DNA of 64,000 bases from Coniella vitis (GCA_011317545.1 WUJK01000008.1:1860001-1924000), one strand, 5' to 3'. Shown: positions 10,233-21,654, counted from the first letter of the stretch. Program-made: numbers and translations. Notes: generated by a model not told the origin, from the letters alone.

Positions 10233-10612
10233 GTTGAGTGGTGTTGATGATCGACTGGGTCGTTGACAGTTAGTGCGTGTGGTGGACAGAGAATCTCAAG
10301 AAATAAAAAAGGTTGAATCGCGCAAAGTTCTTTGCACTCGTGAAATCGGGCTGCAAAGGGTGCGACCAATCAGAGTGCAGATACAGTGCTCAGCTAAGCC
10401 AGATTCCCACCAGCCCTACTCCAATTTTCCTTTCGAAAATTGCGCCGCCTGGGTTCTGACCGCCTTAGCCCCTCTCCTCTAGCTTTGGTTTTTTTTTTTT
10501 TTTCTTTTCTCTTAATCCCCCTTCTGCGGACGCTCTTCCCATCCATTCCTTTCGACACCCCTTCTTCTTACGACCAATTCTCGAGGAACCGTCGACGACG
10601 CCCAACTTCAAA
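10233..10612. promoter_or_regulatory. Shared bidirectional promoter of RPS14 and RPL7
   Basis: 380 bp separate the two ATGs. A CCAAT box lies at 10366-10370. A long pyrimidine tract (about 10487-10513, mostly T) precedes RPL7, as is usual around transcription starts of highly expressed fungal genes. Both ribosomal protein genes must draw on elements in this space. Confidence 0.65.
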
Positions 10613-12231
10613 ATGCCTGCGACGTATGTCTGAACATCCACGAGGGCACTGGCATCGCCTGTCGATGCTAGGTGTCTCGCCCCCTACACCATTCCGCCGC
10701 GCCTGGTTCCCGGAGCTTCTCTTGCAGATTGTCGTGGTCCTCTCCTGCTGGGCAATGCTTTTCGCTCTTTTTGTGTCTCCGTAATGGAGTGAGCAAAAGT
10801 AGCCAGCTCGATCTCCTGCCGCATCTCCCTCCTTCTTTCAGGCCGTCCACGACCTGCGGATTGAGAGATGATGCGTAGGGTGTTGAAGATGAAGGATTCT
10901 ATCAAGAAGCTTTCTCTTTGAAAACAATTGCCGCAATTTCACGCCAGTTCATCATATCAATGCCTTGCACTGTCTTGGCTGGTCAATGGCGTTGCACTGC
11001 GAGCATGCTCTCCACATTCTATATGTCGAGGTGTTGTCGGATGAGGGTTTCTTGCTGTGTTCGAACCGGGTGCTTTGCCACTTGTTCCCAACACAGCAAG
11101 CCTCACCGATCAAAATCAATCAACCGAGTTAGCCATGCAGAGAATGTCGCTTTCGCAACAGTTCTCCACCGGCGCTCCCCTCCATACTTCGGTATGATGG
11201 ACTACGTACTAATCTGAAAAATGACTGTATAGTTCCGTCCCCACCAACGACCAGATCCTGGTCCCCGAGACCCTCCTGAAGAAGCGCAAGTCTCAGGAGA
11301 AGGCCCGTGCCGAGAAGTCCGCTGAGGCTGACAAGAAGAAGAAGGTCAGTAAATCAAGTATTCCCAAGAAATATGCAAGCGATGTGATGTACAACTGTAT
11401 CCACGCAGTGGCTAGACTATGGTCGATGATGTCCGCGAAATATACTGTCTTTCGGGTCTGATCTAAGGAGATGAATCACGGCTTTTGTGAAAACTGCGTG
11501 AGAAAGTTTTGGCAGCTAACTGTGCTTCCACTCTAGGCCAACAAGGAGAAGCGTGGCGTCATCTTCAAGCGTGCTGAGAAGTACGTTCAGGAGTACCGCG
11601 ATGCAGAGCGCGAGAAGGTCCGCCTTGGCCGTGTTGCCAAGCAGACTGGCGAGTTCTACGTCCCCGAGGAGGCCAAGCTGATCTTCATCATCCGTATCAA
11701 GGGGTAAGACAACATGCACATCCATCCCTACACGGCCATCTCTTGACAACCACTGACACCATGACAAATAGTATCAACAAGATTGCCCCCAAGCCCCGCA
11801 AGATCCTCCAGCTGCTCCGTCTGCTCCAGATCAACAACGGTGTCTTCGTCCGCGTCACCAAGGCCGTCACCGAGATGATCAAGGTTATTGAGCCTTGGGT
11901 CGCCTACGGTTACCCCAACCTGAAGAGCGTCAAGGAGCTCGTCTACAAGCGCGGTTACGGAAAGGTCAACAAGCAGCGCGTTGCCCTGACCGACAACTCC
12001 ATCATCGAGGAGAACCTCGGCAAGTACGGCATTGTCTGCATTGAGGACCTCATCCACGAGATCTACACCGTCGGCCCCAACTTCAAGCAGGCCTCCAACT
12101 TCCTGTGGCCCTTCAAGCTGTCCAACCCCACCGGTGGCTTCCGCCCCCGCAAGTTCAAGCACTTCATTGAGGGTGGTGACCTGGGTAACCGTGAGGAGAA
12201 CATCAACGCCCTCATCCGCCAGATGAACTAG
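10613..12231 (+). CDS. RPL7: 60S ribosomal protein L7 (uL30)
   Basis: Four exons: 10613-10623, 11233-11344, 11537-11703 and 11772-12231. They give 249 residues, the normal length. Exon 1 codes only for MPA plus two bases of the fourth codon, an arrangement common in ribosomal protein genes. The protein has the basic N-terminus ETLLKKRKSQEKARAEK, then FIIRIKGINKIAPKPRKILQ, the uL30 signature, and ends PRKFKHFIEGGDLGNREENI. The first intron is 609 nt, unusually long. The second (192 nt) contains a candidate C/D snoRNA. Codon use in exon 4 is strongly biased to C-ending codons, as expected for a highly expressed gene. The gene is divergent from RPS14 and convergent with ISA2. Confidence 0.96.
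11380..11466 (+). ncRNA. Candidate C/D box snoRNA in RPL7 intron 2, snR39b-like guide
   Basis: Within the intron 11345-11536, a box C-like GTGATGT (11384-11390, one mismatch to RTGATGA) and a perfect box D CTGA (11458-11461) are about 78 nt apart. An ATGATGT at 11426-11432 could be C'. The bases directly before box D, TCTTTCGGGT, are an exact complement of ACCCGAAAGA in the conserved large-subunit rRNA segment GACCCGAAAGATGG, recalled from yeast 25S. A G-U pair extends the match to 11. By the 'box D plus five' rule the methylated base would be the G of ACCCG, corresponding to yeast Gm805 (guided by snR39b). In yeast, snR39 and snR59, which guide Am807 two bases away, sit in RPL7 introns. The flanking terminal stem is weak, so this stays a candidate. 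Confidence 0.55.
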
Positions 12232-12854
12232 AGCGGGTGTACGTGTTACAGCGGGCACTTGATGTTTTCTTGAATGGGTCTTCTTATCAATTTCGGGAAA
12301 GGGAATGGACGGTACTTGGGTCATGGGATGCACGGCGTTTATATGAGATTAAAAGTCTGCTTGCTTTTTCTTGAGGCTTGGGTTCCCCCTTCCATCTCTG
12401 TCCATGTACTCGTGTGACTGGTCACCGTCTTCTATTGCAGAAACAATTTGTGGTAAACTCGGTCAAGTCTCAATATTACCGTCTCGTACCTCCTGATATG
12501 TGCTCGTAATAGTGTATTCCTGCCCCTTGTACGTAAATATGCGATCAATGCGCGCATGACAACCAATACTAGTCCGATATTGCTTGTACGTTTCATGTTT
12601 TGGCCGAAAACTCAAGAAACTGGCTGCAACACTGATAGGGTCATTGAAGATAGCTCAATTACACATTGTCCGTCGGAGTAGAATGTGGTCTAGAGATAAA
12701 TGCTCTCCTTCAAAAATTGTGGCCCGCCTACACGTGAAGCATTTGAAATAAAATTTAACAACTTGCTACAGAATATGTGCTACTTGGATATCCAATAAAA
12801 ACACACGCTTTCCTAGTTATACCACCTACATGTGCCCTTCTCTGTTTTGCGTCT
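12232..12854. other. Intergenic between convergent RPL7 and ISA2
   Basis: 623 bp containing both 3' untranslated regions. The sequence is AT-richer than its neighbours and has no supported gene. Confidence 0.5.
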
Positions 12855-13732
12855 TCAGAACTTGATATCAAACGAGCTTCCGCACCCACAATTCGAAGTC
12901 GCAGCAGGATTATCCACAACTTTGAACTGCGATCCAATGAGCTCCATCGTATAATCTATTTTGCTGCCCTTGAGCAACTCAAGCGACGGCTGGTCGAGTA
13001 TAATCTTGGGCGCAGTTAAATCCACCTTTGATGCATTTCCTTGTTCGTCTTTTGTATACGTGAATATAGTATCGTCCTCTCGAATCTCACCTGACTCGGC
13101 ACCGTCGCCAGGGTGTTGAGCTGCATCGGCACCTGCTGCGGGTTGGGCTGGGAGCGCGGGTGGCAAGGTGACGAGCGATATGAGGTACTGAAAACCGTGG
13201 CAGCCGCCGGATTCGACTTGGATGCGAAGAGCAAGGTAGGGGTTGTCATCCTTCTTCATGATGTCCGAGAGACGCTGGAAGAAGAGGGGTCAGCAGAGCT
13301 CAAGTCCTCATGAGCATGGCAAAAGCAAGGGAAACAAACCTTGGCTGCTCGTGGCGTTATCTCCAGCTTCATCTCGTTCCCATCATCGTCCTTTTGAGGG
13401 TTGTAGGCTGTCTGCGTGTACCGTCGCGTCGATGTAAATGTGAGTGCTGGCATAGACCTCGATTGGTACAGAATGCTATGCGTCGATGTCCATGGCGCGC
13501 CTGTACAAGAGGCATTCTGGAAGCGAGCCGTTGGTGTGTTGGGCCGCCTTATGGTTCTTTCGAGCTTCTTGCTACTGTTACTACTCATTCCACGGCGGAG
13601 TGCTCGGGTTGAGGTCGTCACCACAGAGCATTGGGCCCGCGGAAGCAGGAAATCCAGCACGGGTGGCGCGCATTTTGCAGGCGCAAGCTGCAGAAACAGC
13701 TTGGCCGCCGAGACGGATCTTGGACAATTCAT
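12855..13732 (-). CDS. ISA2: Mitochondrial A-type iron-sulfur cluster assembly protein Isa2
   Basis: Two exons, 13732-13340 and 13274-12855, joined in phase 0 across a 65-nt intron, giving 270 residues. The N-terminal ~100 residues are basic and Ser/Thr/Arg-rich without acidic stretches, consistent with a mitochondrial targeting sequence. The A-type domain begins near EITPRAAKRLSDIMKK and carries the three conserved cysteines, one in GGCHGFQY and two in NCGCGSSF at the C-terminus. Isa1/Isa2 with Iba57 mature [4Fe-4S] clusters for aconitase and radical-SAM enzymes; this is family knowledge. A Pro/Ala-rich insertion (roughly PPALPAQPAAGADAAQ) separates the first cysteine strand from DDTIFTY, making it longer than bacterial relatives. 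The ATG at 13732 is the first in the open frame; a later in-frame ATG exists. Isa2 is preferred over Isa1 because of this insertion and the ending. Confidence 0.85.
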
Positions 13733-15288
13733 TGGCGATGCGCGCGCAACAATGAGTGACGCCTCTGGCAGCTGAGGGGAGAACTGCGCACGGGCTGGAT
13801 GCGTCGCTGTTGTGTAAGTTTGTAGACTGTGTCGGGTGAGTTGCGTCTCGGCCAGCAGCGGGAAGTTTTGGCCTGGCGATTTCGGGCCACTTGCTGTTGC
13901 TGCTGACAAAAAGAATTATGGGTTCGAGTGATGTCAAAAAAGCTGCTGCAACATCAGACAGGTCTGGTCGAAGTACCTTGACCTAACAGCAGACTCAACA
14001 TCACGAACGTTTGGCGGGTGGATTGTGATGATAAAATATTCTGGGTATAGAGCTAGGTCATTGTTCATACTGCATGCTTTTACGTGCATTCAATTAGCTC
14101 GAACATGGGCATAAATTCCCAATATCAACATGGCTTCTACCTGCTGGATACACCGCATGACCAACTGCAGCGTTGTCACTGGCTGAGAAGGTTGGGCTGG
14201 GCCTCCGACGTTTACCCGCTGTAGGACACGGCTCTACACGGCATGGCAAGCATGACGAGAACGAGCATCGTTCTTCGAACAAGACACTTTCCAACTCTCC
14301 AGTTTCCCCAAAGGAGAACGTCAGCCCACACAACTTCTCAACGATGCGACTGAAGCGACAAGCGCCGCGGCATGCACATTGATGGGCCCTTCAATCGCCT
14401 TGCCTCGCCTGCGCTGTCTCGTCTCCGCGAAAGCGATGGAAGTACCGATGCAAATATGGACGCGCCAGCTTTGCGCGCTGTGGCATCCTTCCATTGGCTC
14501 TGCTGAGAACAGTGCAACCGAGTGAACTGGCAGGATCTGATACCGCTAGCACCAGACAGAAGTGCACTCGCCAATACCATCGTACATGGGCTACTTTATA
14601 TTCCCACAATCTCGCATCCCCGCGACGTCCGCTGATTGGTTCTGATAGCTGACAAGGGCTTCGAAAGGCCGATGGTCACCAGACAATAGCGCAGCGACTC
14701 GGACCTGAGCTCAGATTGCCGGGAGCACTTTTGCCCACCGACAATGGACGGATCTGTCCACCACCACGTCGTGTCTTTCTCCGCAGCGCGGTTCCATGGA
14801 TCTCCTAGCCCCCAACCTCGCTCGGCAGGTGGCTGGTTAGGATGATCAGCCCCTCGGGCATCTTGGTTGACAAAGCAATGAGTGTAAACGTACGACATGG
14901 TAGAGTCCCCTGTACCGCCTCGTATGAAGCCAATTGACTTGGTGACCGCTGCGAGTTTGCACAAATGACCCAAGTGTCAGCCGTGCCCCCCTCACTTTTG
15001 GCTAGGTCTCGAGCAGTGGCAGTTGGCTGGCTTTCTGTCATGGACGACGGCTTGTTGTTTGGCCGGGGAGATATCCTTCCCTGATTGCGCGCGCTCCGGC
15101 TTGGCTAGGTCGCTATATTTTGTTCTTAAAGGTGCATTCGCACCCATCTGTCTGAGTATTGCTGGATCGAAAATTACATGTGTTGTTCTTTTTCCGCTCT
15201 TGGAATACACGTTAAAGTTGACCGCGCGTTTCCCACGGACAGGTTAACAAGAACTCAATATCACGATCCTGGGCAACCCTGCTCCAAC
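13733..15288. other. Divergent intergenic region, ISA2 to P450
   Basis: 1.56 kb between two start codons pointing away from each other. Several 60-125 codon open frames cross it on both strands, but they overlap, lack splice support and show no family motif. No RNA gene recognised. Confidence 0.45.
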
Positions 15289-17247
15289 ATGACTGTACCC
15301 AGTGACAGATTGAAGGCTCAAGACAAGGGCGACTCTCTTGCTACGGCGCTCGTGAGCCGCATTTTCGTCTTTTTTGTTCGCTGGTCATTTGTACTAGTGC
15401 CCGCTGCCATCGTCCTTCGCGCGGTCTACAAAAAGTACGCCTCTCCTTTGCGTAAATATCCTGGACCATGGCTGGCCTCGCACACGCGACTTTGGAAGGT
15501 CATGTCCACAGCCTCAACGCGCACACACCATGACCATCTCGACCTTCACCGCAAGTACGGACCCGTGGTCCGCATAGCGCCCGATGAGGTGTCAATTTCA
15601 TCGCCCGAGGCTGCTCGAACCGTCCTGTCCGCGGGCAAGCGCTTCTCCAAGACGCAGTTTTATGGCGTCTTTCCACCGCCCGAGAACCCGGACATCTTCA
15701 CCGAGTGGCGCGAGGATGTTCATGCGCAAAAGAAAAAGGTGGCCAATGTTCCCTATAGCATGACTGCCATGCAACAGCTCTCTCCATTCATCAACGATAC
15801 CGTCGATGTGCTCATGCACAAGATGCAGGCTATGGCGCAGGCTATGGCGCAGGCCCAGAAATCCGGCCACCCAGCGAGCGGCACAGAAAGGTCATTCGTG
15901 GACTTGGGCGCCTGGCTGCACTGGTTCGCGTTCGACGTGCTTGGCGAAGTCGCCTTCAGTCGCAGCTTTGGTTTCTTGCAGCAGGGAAGGGATGTCGACA
16001 ATGCCATCCACACCATTGACGAGTCCCAGCGATACAATGGCATTGTCGGCCAAGTCCCATGGGTTGATCGTCTTTTGCGCCGTAATCCTCTATGGAACTT
16101 GATTCCCACCCTGCGCGCCAAGAATGCTCTGATTACACGTATGGCCCTGGAGGAACTGGAACGGAGGCGACCATTTGACAAAGAAAGTGAGGGCAAGTGG
16201 AGGAACGGCGACGGACGACAGGATCTCTTGGCCAGTTTGATCAAGGGTCACCTCAAGGATCCGCAGCGATTTAGTGAAGGCGATGTCTTTGCCGTCGCTC
16301 ACGGTGCAATGTAAGTATTTGCAAAGAGGCAGCAGCCTACACTACGAGTTCTTCGCCCCCTCTGAGACCATTCTTTGTCTGTCTGTAGGTCTGTCTGTCT
16401 GTAAAACCTGCTGAACTCATGTGCTTTGCCAAGCTTCGCTGGCTCCGACTCGACTGCTTCAACCATGCAATCCTTCTTCTGGCACGTTCTGTCCAATCCA
16501 TATGTCTACGCCCAGCTGCGCGCTGAACTCAAAGACGCCATCGCCGCCGGCACTATCCCCAGTAGTGGCAACCTATCATGGAACGAGTCTCAGTCCCTCC
16601 AGTACTCCCAGGCCTGTCTCAAAGAAGCAATGCGAGTGCGTCCGGCTGTCGGCCTCAACATCAGCCGTCTGGTCCCTCCCGAGGGCGCCGAGCTTGACGG
16701 CCAGTTCTTCCCTGCAGGCACTACGGTGGCCGTCAACGGATGGGTTCTGCACCGTGACCGTGCAACCTTTGGCGCAGATGCGGATGTCTATCGACCTGAA
16801 AGGTGGCTTGAGGACGCCGAGGAAGCTAGGAGGATGGAGAGATATATGTTTCAGGCAAGTGACAGCGCTTTTTTTTTCTTTTTTTCTCGGTTTCTCGGAA
16901 AACGCTGACGACGAACGTTTTATAAATAGTTTGGCGGCGGCTCTCACCTCTGCATCGGTCGGAACCTAGCCCTCGTCGAAATCAACAAGGTCTGCCCACG
17001 CCTCCTGCGTGACTTTACCTTTGAGCTAGTGCATCCCGATCGAGAACTACAGGAGCACGCAAACTTTTTTCGTGGTACAGTCCGGATTGGAGGTGTATAT
17101 CTCTTAGGGCGCAGTGGAGAGAAATACTTTTTCACCCAGCCTGAGCTTCCCTTTTCTGAATCAAAGTGCGTATTTCGAATTTTCAGCGGTTGGTTTGTGC
17201 AACATCATCTGGTATATTGGGGGTGGGGGGTATCTGCTCCTATATGA
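15289..17247 (+). CDS. Cytochrome P450 monooxygenase with GC-AG intron and probable C-terminal frameshift
   Basis: Exons 15289-16310, 16434-16854 and 16930 onward. The N-terminus has a membrane anchor (residues ~20-42) and a proline hinge (KYASPLRKYPGPWL). The I-helix AGSDSTAS is near residue 343, ExxR is in KEAMRVRP (E405, R408), and the heme loop is FGGGSHLCIGR with Cys489. The second intron begins GCAAGT at 16855 and ends TAG at 16929, a GC-AG intron; no GT choice keeps the heme loop in frame. Downstream, the frame as read runs to 17247 through an unlikely tail (586 residues). If the T6 run at 17055-17060 had one base fewer, the frame would read a typical short P450 ending (FFVVQSG..) and stop at 17107. 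Either the gene is recently damaged at its last 15 codons or the assembly has a homopolymer error. The substrate is unknown; the style resembles pisatin demethylase or benzoate hydroxylase groups. Confidence 0.82.
16855..16929 (+). other. GC-AG type intron in the P450 gene
   Basis: The donor is CAG|GCAAGT and the acceptor AATAG|TTT. The exon halves join in phase 0 to give RYMFQ-FGGGSHLC across the heme loop, which fixes both borders. GC donors need strong flanking consensus, and this one has it (CAG before, AAGT after). Confidence 0.8.
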
Positions 17248-17953
17248 CATAGATGGGATAATTAATTGTTCATTTTGTGGCCTTGTCTGAAAAAGATGGT
17301 TGCAAAGGAGGATTGCTAAAGTTGCTCTGTATACAGCTGTCACAGAACGTAGACGAAAAGGATCTCTTTTCTTTTACCATTCGTTGCCCGGATATCCATA
17401 TATGTTTATCTGTCAAATTATAAACCCCCCAAAAGCACTAACAGCAGGTCCCCAGGTCAATCAGCACCCGGGGAAAGAAGAAGAAGATGTGATCTACTTA
17501 TTCCTCCAAGATTAAACTACAAAGGCGTTGTGTTGGCTAAACCAAGTGGTAGCCCGGATCAAGTAGGCCAAGAACTGCTATAGCAGCTGATATGAAATGG
17601 TCTGAACGTACGCCGCCCTAGGGTTTGGAGATAATGTGTACACACAACATAAATATACTTCACATCGTGGAATCAATCCGTCATTCGGCTGTACACTGTC
17701 TGGTATCATTTGAGATGGGTATATACAAGAATTAGTTTGATGTCTATGGCTGATACCCATGGACCGTTGGGTGCGGCCTAGATATTAGTTGAGGATCCTT
17801 TTTGTTTACGACCCCCAGAAAATAAAATAAAAATTAATACCATGACAAGTGATGAGCAAGTCATAAAAAGTGTAGAAAAAGGAATCATCAAAAGAGAGAT
17901 AGAAGTGTGGAGGAGACGGAAAGAGACAGTCAAGGCAATTGCGCCTGGAAGTT
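17248..17953. other. Intergenic between convergent P450 and secreted-protein gene
   Basis: About 0.7 kb (0.85 kb if the P450 ends at 17107). It is AT-rich and holds two 3' ends. No gene supported. Confidence 0.45.
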
Positions 17954-19147
17954 CTAGGCACGGCAACCATATGCCGAACCTCCTGCCAGCATGTACAGGC
18001 ACACTGGTGCTCCTCCAGTGGCACAAGCAGAACCTTCTATGCAACCCCAGCCAGCGCCCTTGGTGCTGGTGCAGTCTGCGTTCGAGGTGCAAGAAACAGC
18101 ACCAGTGCACGAGCCGCACAGGTTACAGTAAGCATTGCCGTCGCTCGACTGAGCACAGGTAGAGTCAACGTAGGTAGAGTTGCAGTTGTCGTAACCAGCG
18201 ACAGGGGCAGACACGTTGTAGGCAACCTGACCAGCATTGCACTGTAGTAGAGAGAATACCTGTTAGCAAAAAGGTTGCACGCTCCAAAGAAGAAGAAGAA
18301 GATAAGCAAGAATCACTAACCCATTGAAAGGCGCCACTTGCGGTTGGGGTGGCGATGGTGCTCGACGTCGTCGTGCTGGTGACAGGGCATATGCCACCAG
18401 CGTCGTAGAAAACATAGGGAGAAGAAGGATCGGCGACGTTGCTGCTGTTTGCGATACTGTTGGGATAAAGGATACACTCGCTGGTAGTCGAGGCATATGC
18501 AAAACTGTTGCAAGTGGTGGTGGCCGAGCAGAGATTGTCACAAGCGCCCCAGTTAGTAATGCTTGAATAGTATCCGATGCTGGTAGTACCGGCCCACGCG
18601 TTAACACCGGCACAGGTGGCTGTTGGCACGCCAGAAGGTGTAGAAGTCAGCGACTGGGCGCTGCTGCTGCTGGCTACGGATGAGGATACGGCGGCCGAGG
18701 GCAAAGACGAAGAAGCAGGTTTGGAGGATAATGAACTGCTGGGAGCAGCGGAAGAGGCGGTCTTTGCGGTCGACGGCGCCAGGGTCGAAGAGGTGACTCG
18801 GACCACGGCGCTGGTGGAGGAGCTAGCAATGGAGCTTGTGGTTCTGGCGATTGTGACGGTGGTTACGGGAACTGTGGTGGTTGTGGTCTTGGTGGTGCTA
18901 TAGAGGCAGGCATTGAAGAGTTCAAGTCCGCATGCAACAGTGGTGCCAACGCTCGTAGAGTCTTGAGGGTGCTGTCAGCAAGAGTGCAAATACCCAAGGG
19001 ATGGATCAAGAAGTGGGCATACTTACAAGCGATAGAAACTGACGGAGCCGTGGTGGCTGCGGCAGCAGACGTGGTCGTCGTGACACGCTTGTCGGCCGAA
19101 GCTGAGACCAGGCCTGCCAGCAGGGAGTAAAGATCGTTCAGATTCAT
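17954..19147 (-). CDS. Secreted Ser/Thr-rich protein with PAN/apple-like and cysteine-rich C-terminal domains
   Basis: Three exons, 19147-19027, 18961-18321 and 18241-17954, give 349 residues. A short signal peptide is likely (YSLLAGLVSASA, cleavage near residue 18) followed by DKR. Residues ~60-130 are almost entirely Ser/Thr/Ala/Val, expected to be heavily O-glycosylated. A PAN-like module follows with GACDNLCSATTTCNSFAY and SECILYP. The last exon encodes a 95-residue block with about 16 cysteines (CNLCGSC, CTSNADC, WGCIEGSACATGG), probably disulfide-bonded. The exon 2 acceptor at CTCAAG (18963-18962) is the one that keeps the frame. No GPI signal is obvious. A cell-wall or secreted adhesion role is inferred from composition alone; I do not recognise a named family. 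Confidence 0.7.
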
Positions 19148-21654
19148 CCTGATGAGACGTGTGTGTGCTTGCTGGTTTCCTGGCGTCTGTTCAACGAACC
19201 GGTCACGAACGAACTCTCAAGAGAAGCGATTGAATTCTTCCCTTCCTCTCGCGCCATCCGCCCGGATCCGCGAGACATGGCCCTGTACTTATATGAAGGC
19301 AGACCCAGGAAGCACATCAAGGCTTAGTTTGCCTAGATCGTGCCCGGCCACTGTTGCCAAAAGGAAATTACATGATGCTCGAGCTGGGGCGACGGCTCGT
19401 GGTTAGCAGCCCCCCGACCCTCAGTCTTGACCCATGGTGGAGTGGACACTGGCGCCTCAGCGCCTGCGTCTACAATGGGCGAGCCGAGAGCCGAGGACGG
19501 AAACAGCAGAGAAACAGCAGGGCGGCGTTGTGTGAGCGTCGGCGATATCATGGTCGACCTGAAGGTGCTCAGGCCGCGGCAGGAACCTTGAGTCAAGAAT
19601 AGAGTAGCCTCCTCTCGTGTTGCCGACGCCATGCAGTACCCAGACGGTCCAGGGGTAACGCGAGGAGGGGGGGCAGGCTCTTCTGGCTTCGAGTGATGTA
19701 AGGTGTCTGTCCAAGCTGGTCGGCCCCGAGCAGCGTCCGGCGAGTCCCCATGGCGAGGCACGCTACACGCTCCGTACCCGCCAGAACACGCGCTGCTGGC
19801 CTAGAGATCGTAATGCAGAGCAGCACATTAGTCGGAGTGGTCCCGAGACGCCAGAGGACCAAGGGTGGAGAGCCAGAAAAGGGAACCCCGTCCAAATCGA
19901 GCCTAAAGGGGTCTGGGCGGCGCAAAAATAGCACCCTCAGGGCACGCCACACGCGATGCTCGAGCGCATCACTGTGAGCCAGCGAATCAGGTCGGCCTGG
20001 AGGAACATCGTCGCTTGCCAAGACTTCGTAAATTTTCTGCTTTCCTTTTGTGTCCGTGGAGATGGAGCCAAAAGACTCGGTAGCGTTGAATGACGGAAGT
20101 GGCGGAAGTGGCTGGAATAAGGATTTGCTGCGAGGAGGAATTTGTGTTGATACCGGAGGAAGCACCCTCCCCCCGGCGCCAGAAAACAAAAAATAGGGGC
20201 TCGAATTGACCAAAGTCTGTTGTGACTGACTGCAGCTACTTAATAAGCTTGTTTGGAAAGGGGTGCACTTTAAGTTCTGGCAGTACCAAGGTAGCGCAGG
20301 CGGTAGGGCAGACGCAGAGCATACATAGTAAGGCTTGGGCTAGCCGGTCAGGACCAGGCACACTACCGTAAGCCCATGCAAGCAACAAGGTCCCCCCCAA
20401 GAGGAAAATGCGCTTGCACCCTGCAAACTGCTAAAGTGCCAGGGTGTCTATCGTATATGGAAAGAGCTTACTATGATGGCTGAAACAAACTAATTAGTTG
20501 ACCAAAAAGGTCAATTCTCGTTTCACTGTTTCCCAGGAAGGAGGGAGACAAGCATGAAAAAAGACTAGTAACAGAAAGAAGGCCGCACTGCAAACAAAGA
20601 GCATCCTTGTTGCACGCATCTTCAGCTTTTCAGAGAGCCTTGCAAGGCAGAGGCTAAGCGGTACCCTTGCATATAATAGTTAGGCTCGGCCAGGCGCTCT
20701 CGCCCAGCATTCACAGTCTTCAGCGCCTGTGGCCCGGTTAGGTATTCTTGGCCTTCTGCCAAGGCCCAGTGCGGTACGGCTGGAGAAAAGCAACAGATAA
20801 GTAAGAATGAGAAAACAAGCCATAACAAGGTGAGCAGGGATTTTGCCATGCTTTGCCTTGTGCCTTGTGCCGTATGTGTAATCAACCTTCAGAGTCGTAT
20901 TGAAATGTATTGATCTAGCGAGAACCATAAAGACGCGTTGCTCTTCTTCAAAGTACCTATATGTACTATGTACTATGTACTATGTAGTGCTTTCGGAAAT
21001 AATAAGCGTAGGCTCGTGCGCGCTGCAACGCTGCAGATCATACAGGGCTCTCTCGTTCAGACCTCACACTTGCCTAATTAGGCGGATTGACACCCATGTT
21101 ATCCAATCAGCCATCCCAAGGTTGCCATGGAGACTCTTATCTGCCAGCACACGCGACACAGCACATGGCATGATGATCTTGTTGATACTAATGAAGTAGT
21201 GGGTGACACAACATTAGCACAACGTTTTGAAGCTACTAAAAATTGTCACACATTTTAAGAAGCATCCTATCCTCCCCATTTTGCTGCTATGCATAATCCA
21301 TCATTTGCTGCCTCTGTCCAGCCTACATACGTTTCGCTTCTTACCTACCTAGCATTAATGGCTTCACGCTTTGAGGCCAGCGTTTTCCTCTAGGCCACTG
21401 GCGTAAGCAGCTCACAGCCTGTGCAATGAACACACCAAACGAAAACGAGAGATCCTAGCGTGCTCAATACTTGGCATAACGCTCAGCCCAGGTCATGCGA
21501 TGGAATGCTGCAGCGGGTGAGAGGCTTTTCACTAGCGCGAAGCAGCCCCTGTGTAACGTCGTCCAAGCAGTCCACTGGAAATTGCCTGTGGCCATACGGC
21601 ATGTCCCAACGACGCCCAGGCTGCTCCCGGGTCACATAAAGCTAGAATTGTCTG
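19148..21654. other. Gene-poor intergenic region, 2.5 kb
   Basis: No supported gene. A 206-codon minus-strand frame at 19593-20213 lacks an early ATG and shows no motif. A tandem TACTATG triplet lies at 20964-20986. The right part (20.2-21.5 kb) is AT-richer than the left. Confidence 0.45.
20964..20986. repeat. Tandem TACTATG repeat
   Basis: Three head-to-tail copies of TACTATG. This heptamer is the core of a motif that occurs singly at many other intergenic places in the window. Confidence 0.8.

Noticed and set aside
10624..11232. A snoRNA in the long first intron of RPL7
   Set aside because: TGATG-like and CTGA-like words are present but too close together or too far apart for a C/D pair, and no rRNA-complementary guide was found.
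19593..20213. 206-codon minus-strand open frame
   Set aside because: It begins at a TTG, has no early ATG, no splice support and no recognisable motif.
20284..20330. TAGCGCAGGCGG resembling a tRNA A box
   Set aside because: No matching B box (GGTTCGANTCC) or acceptor stem follows at the right distance.
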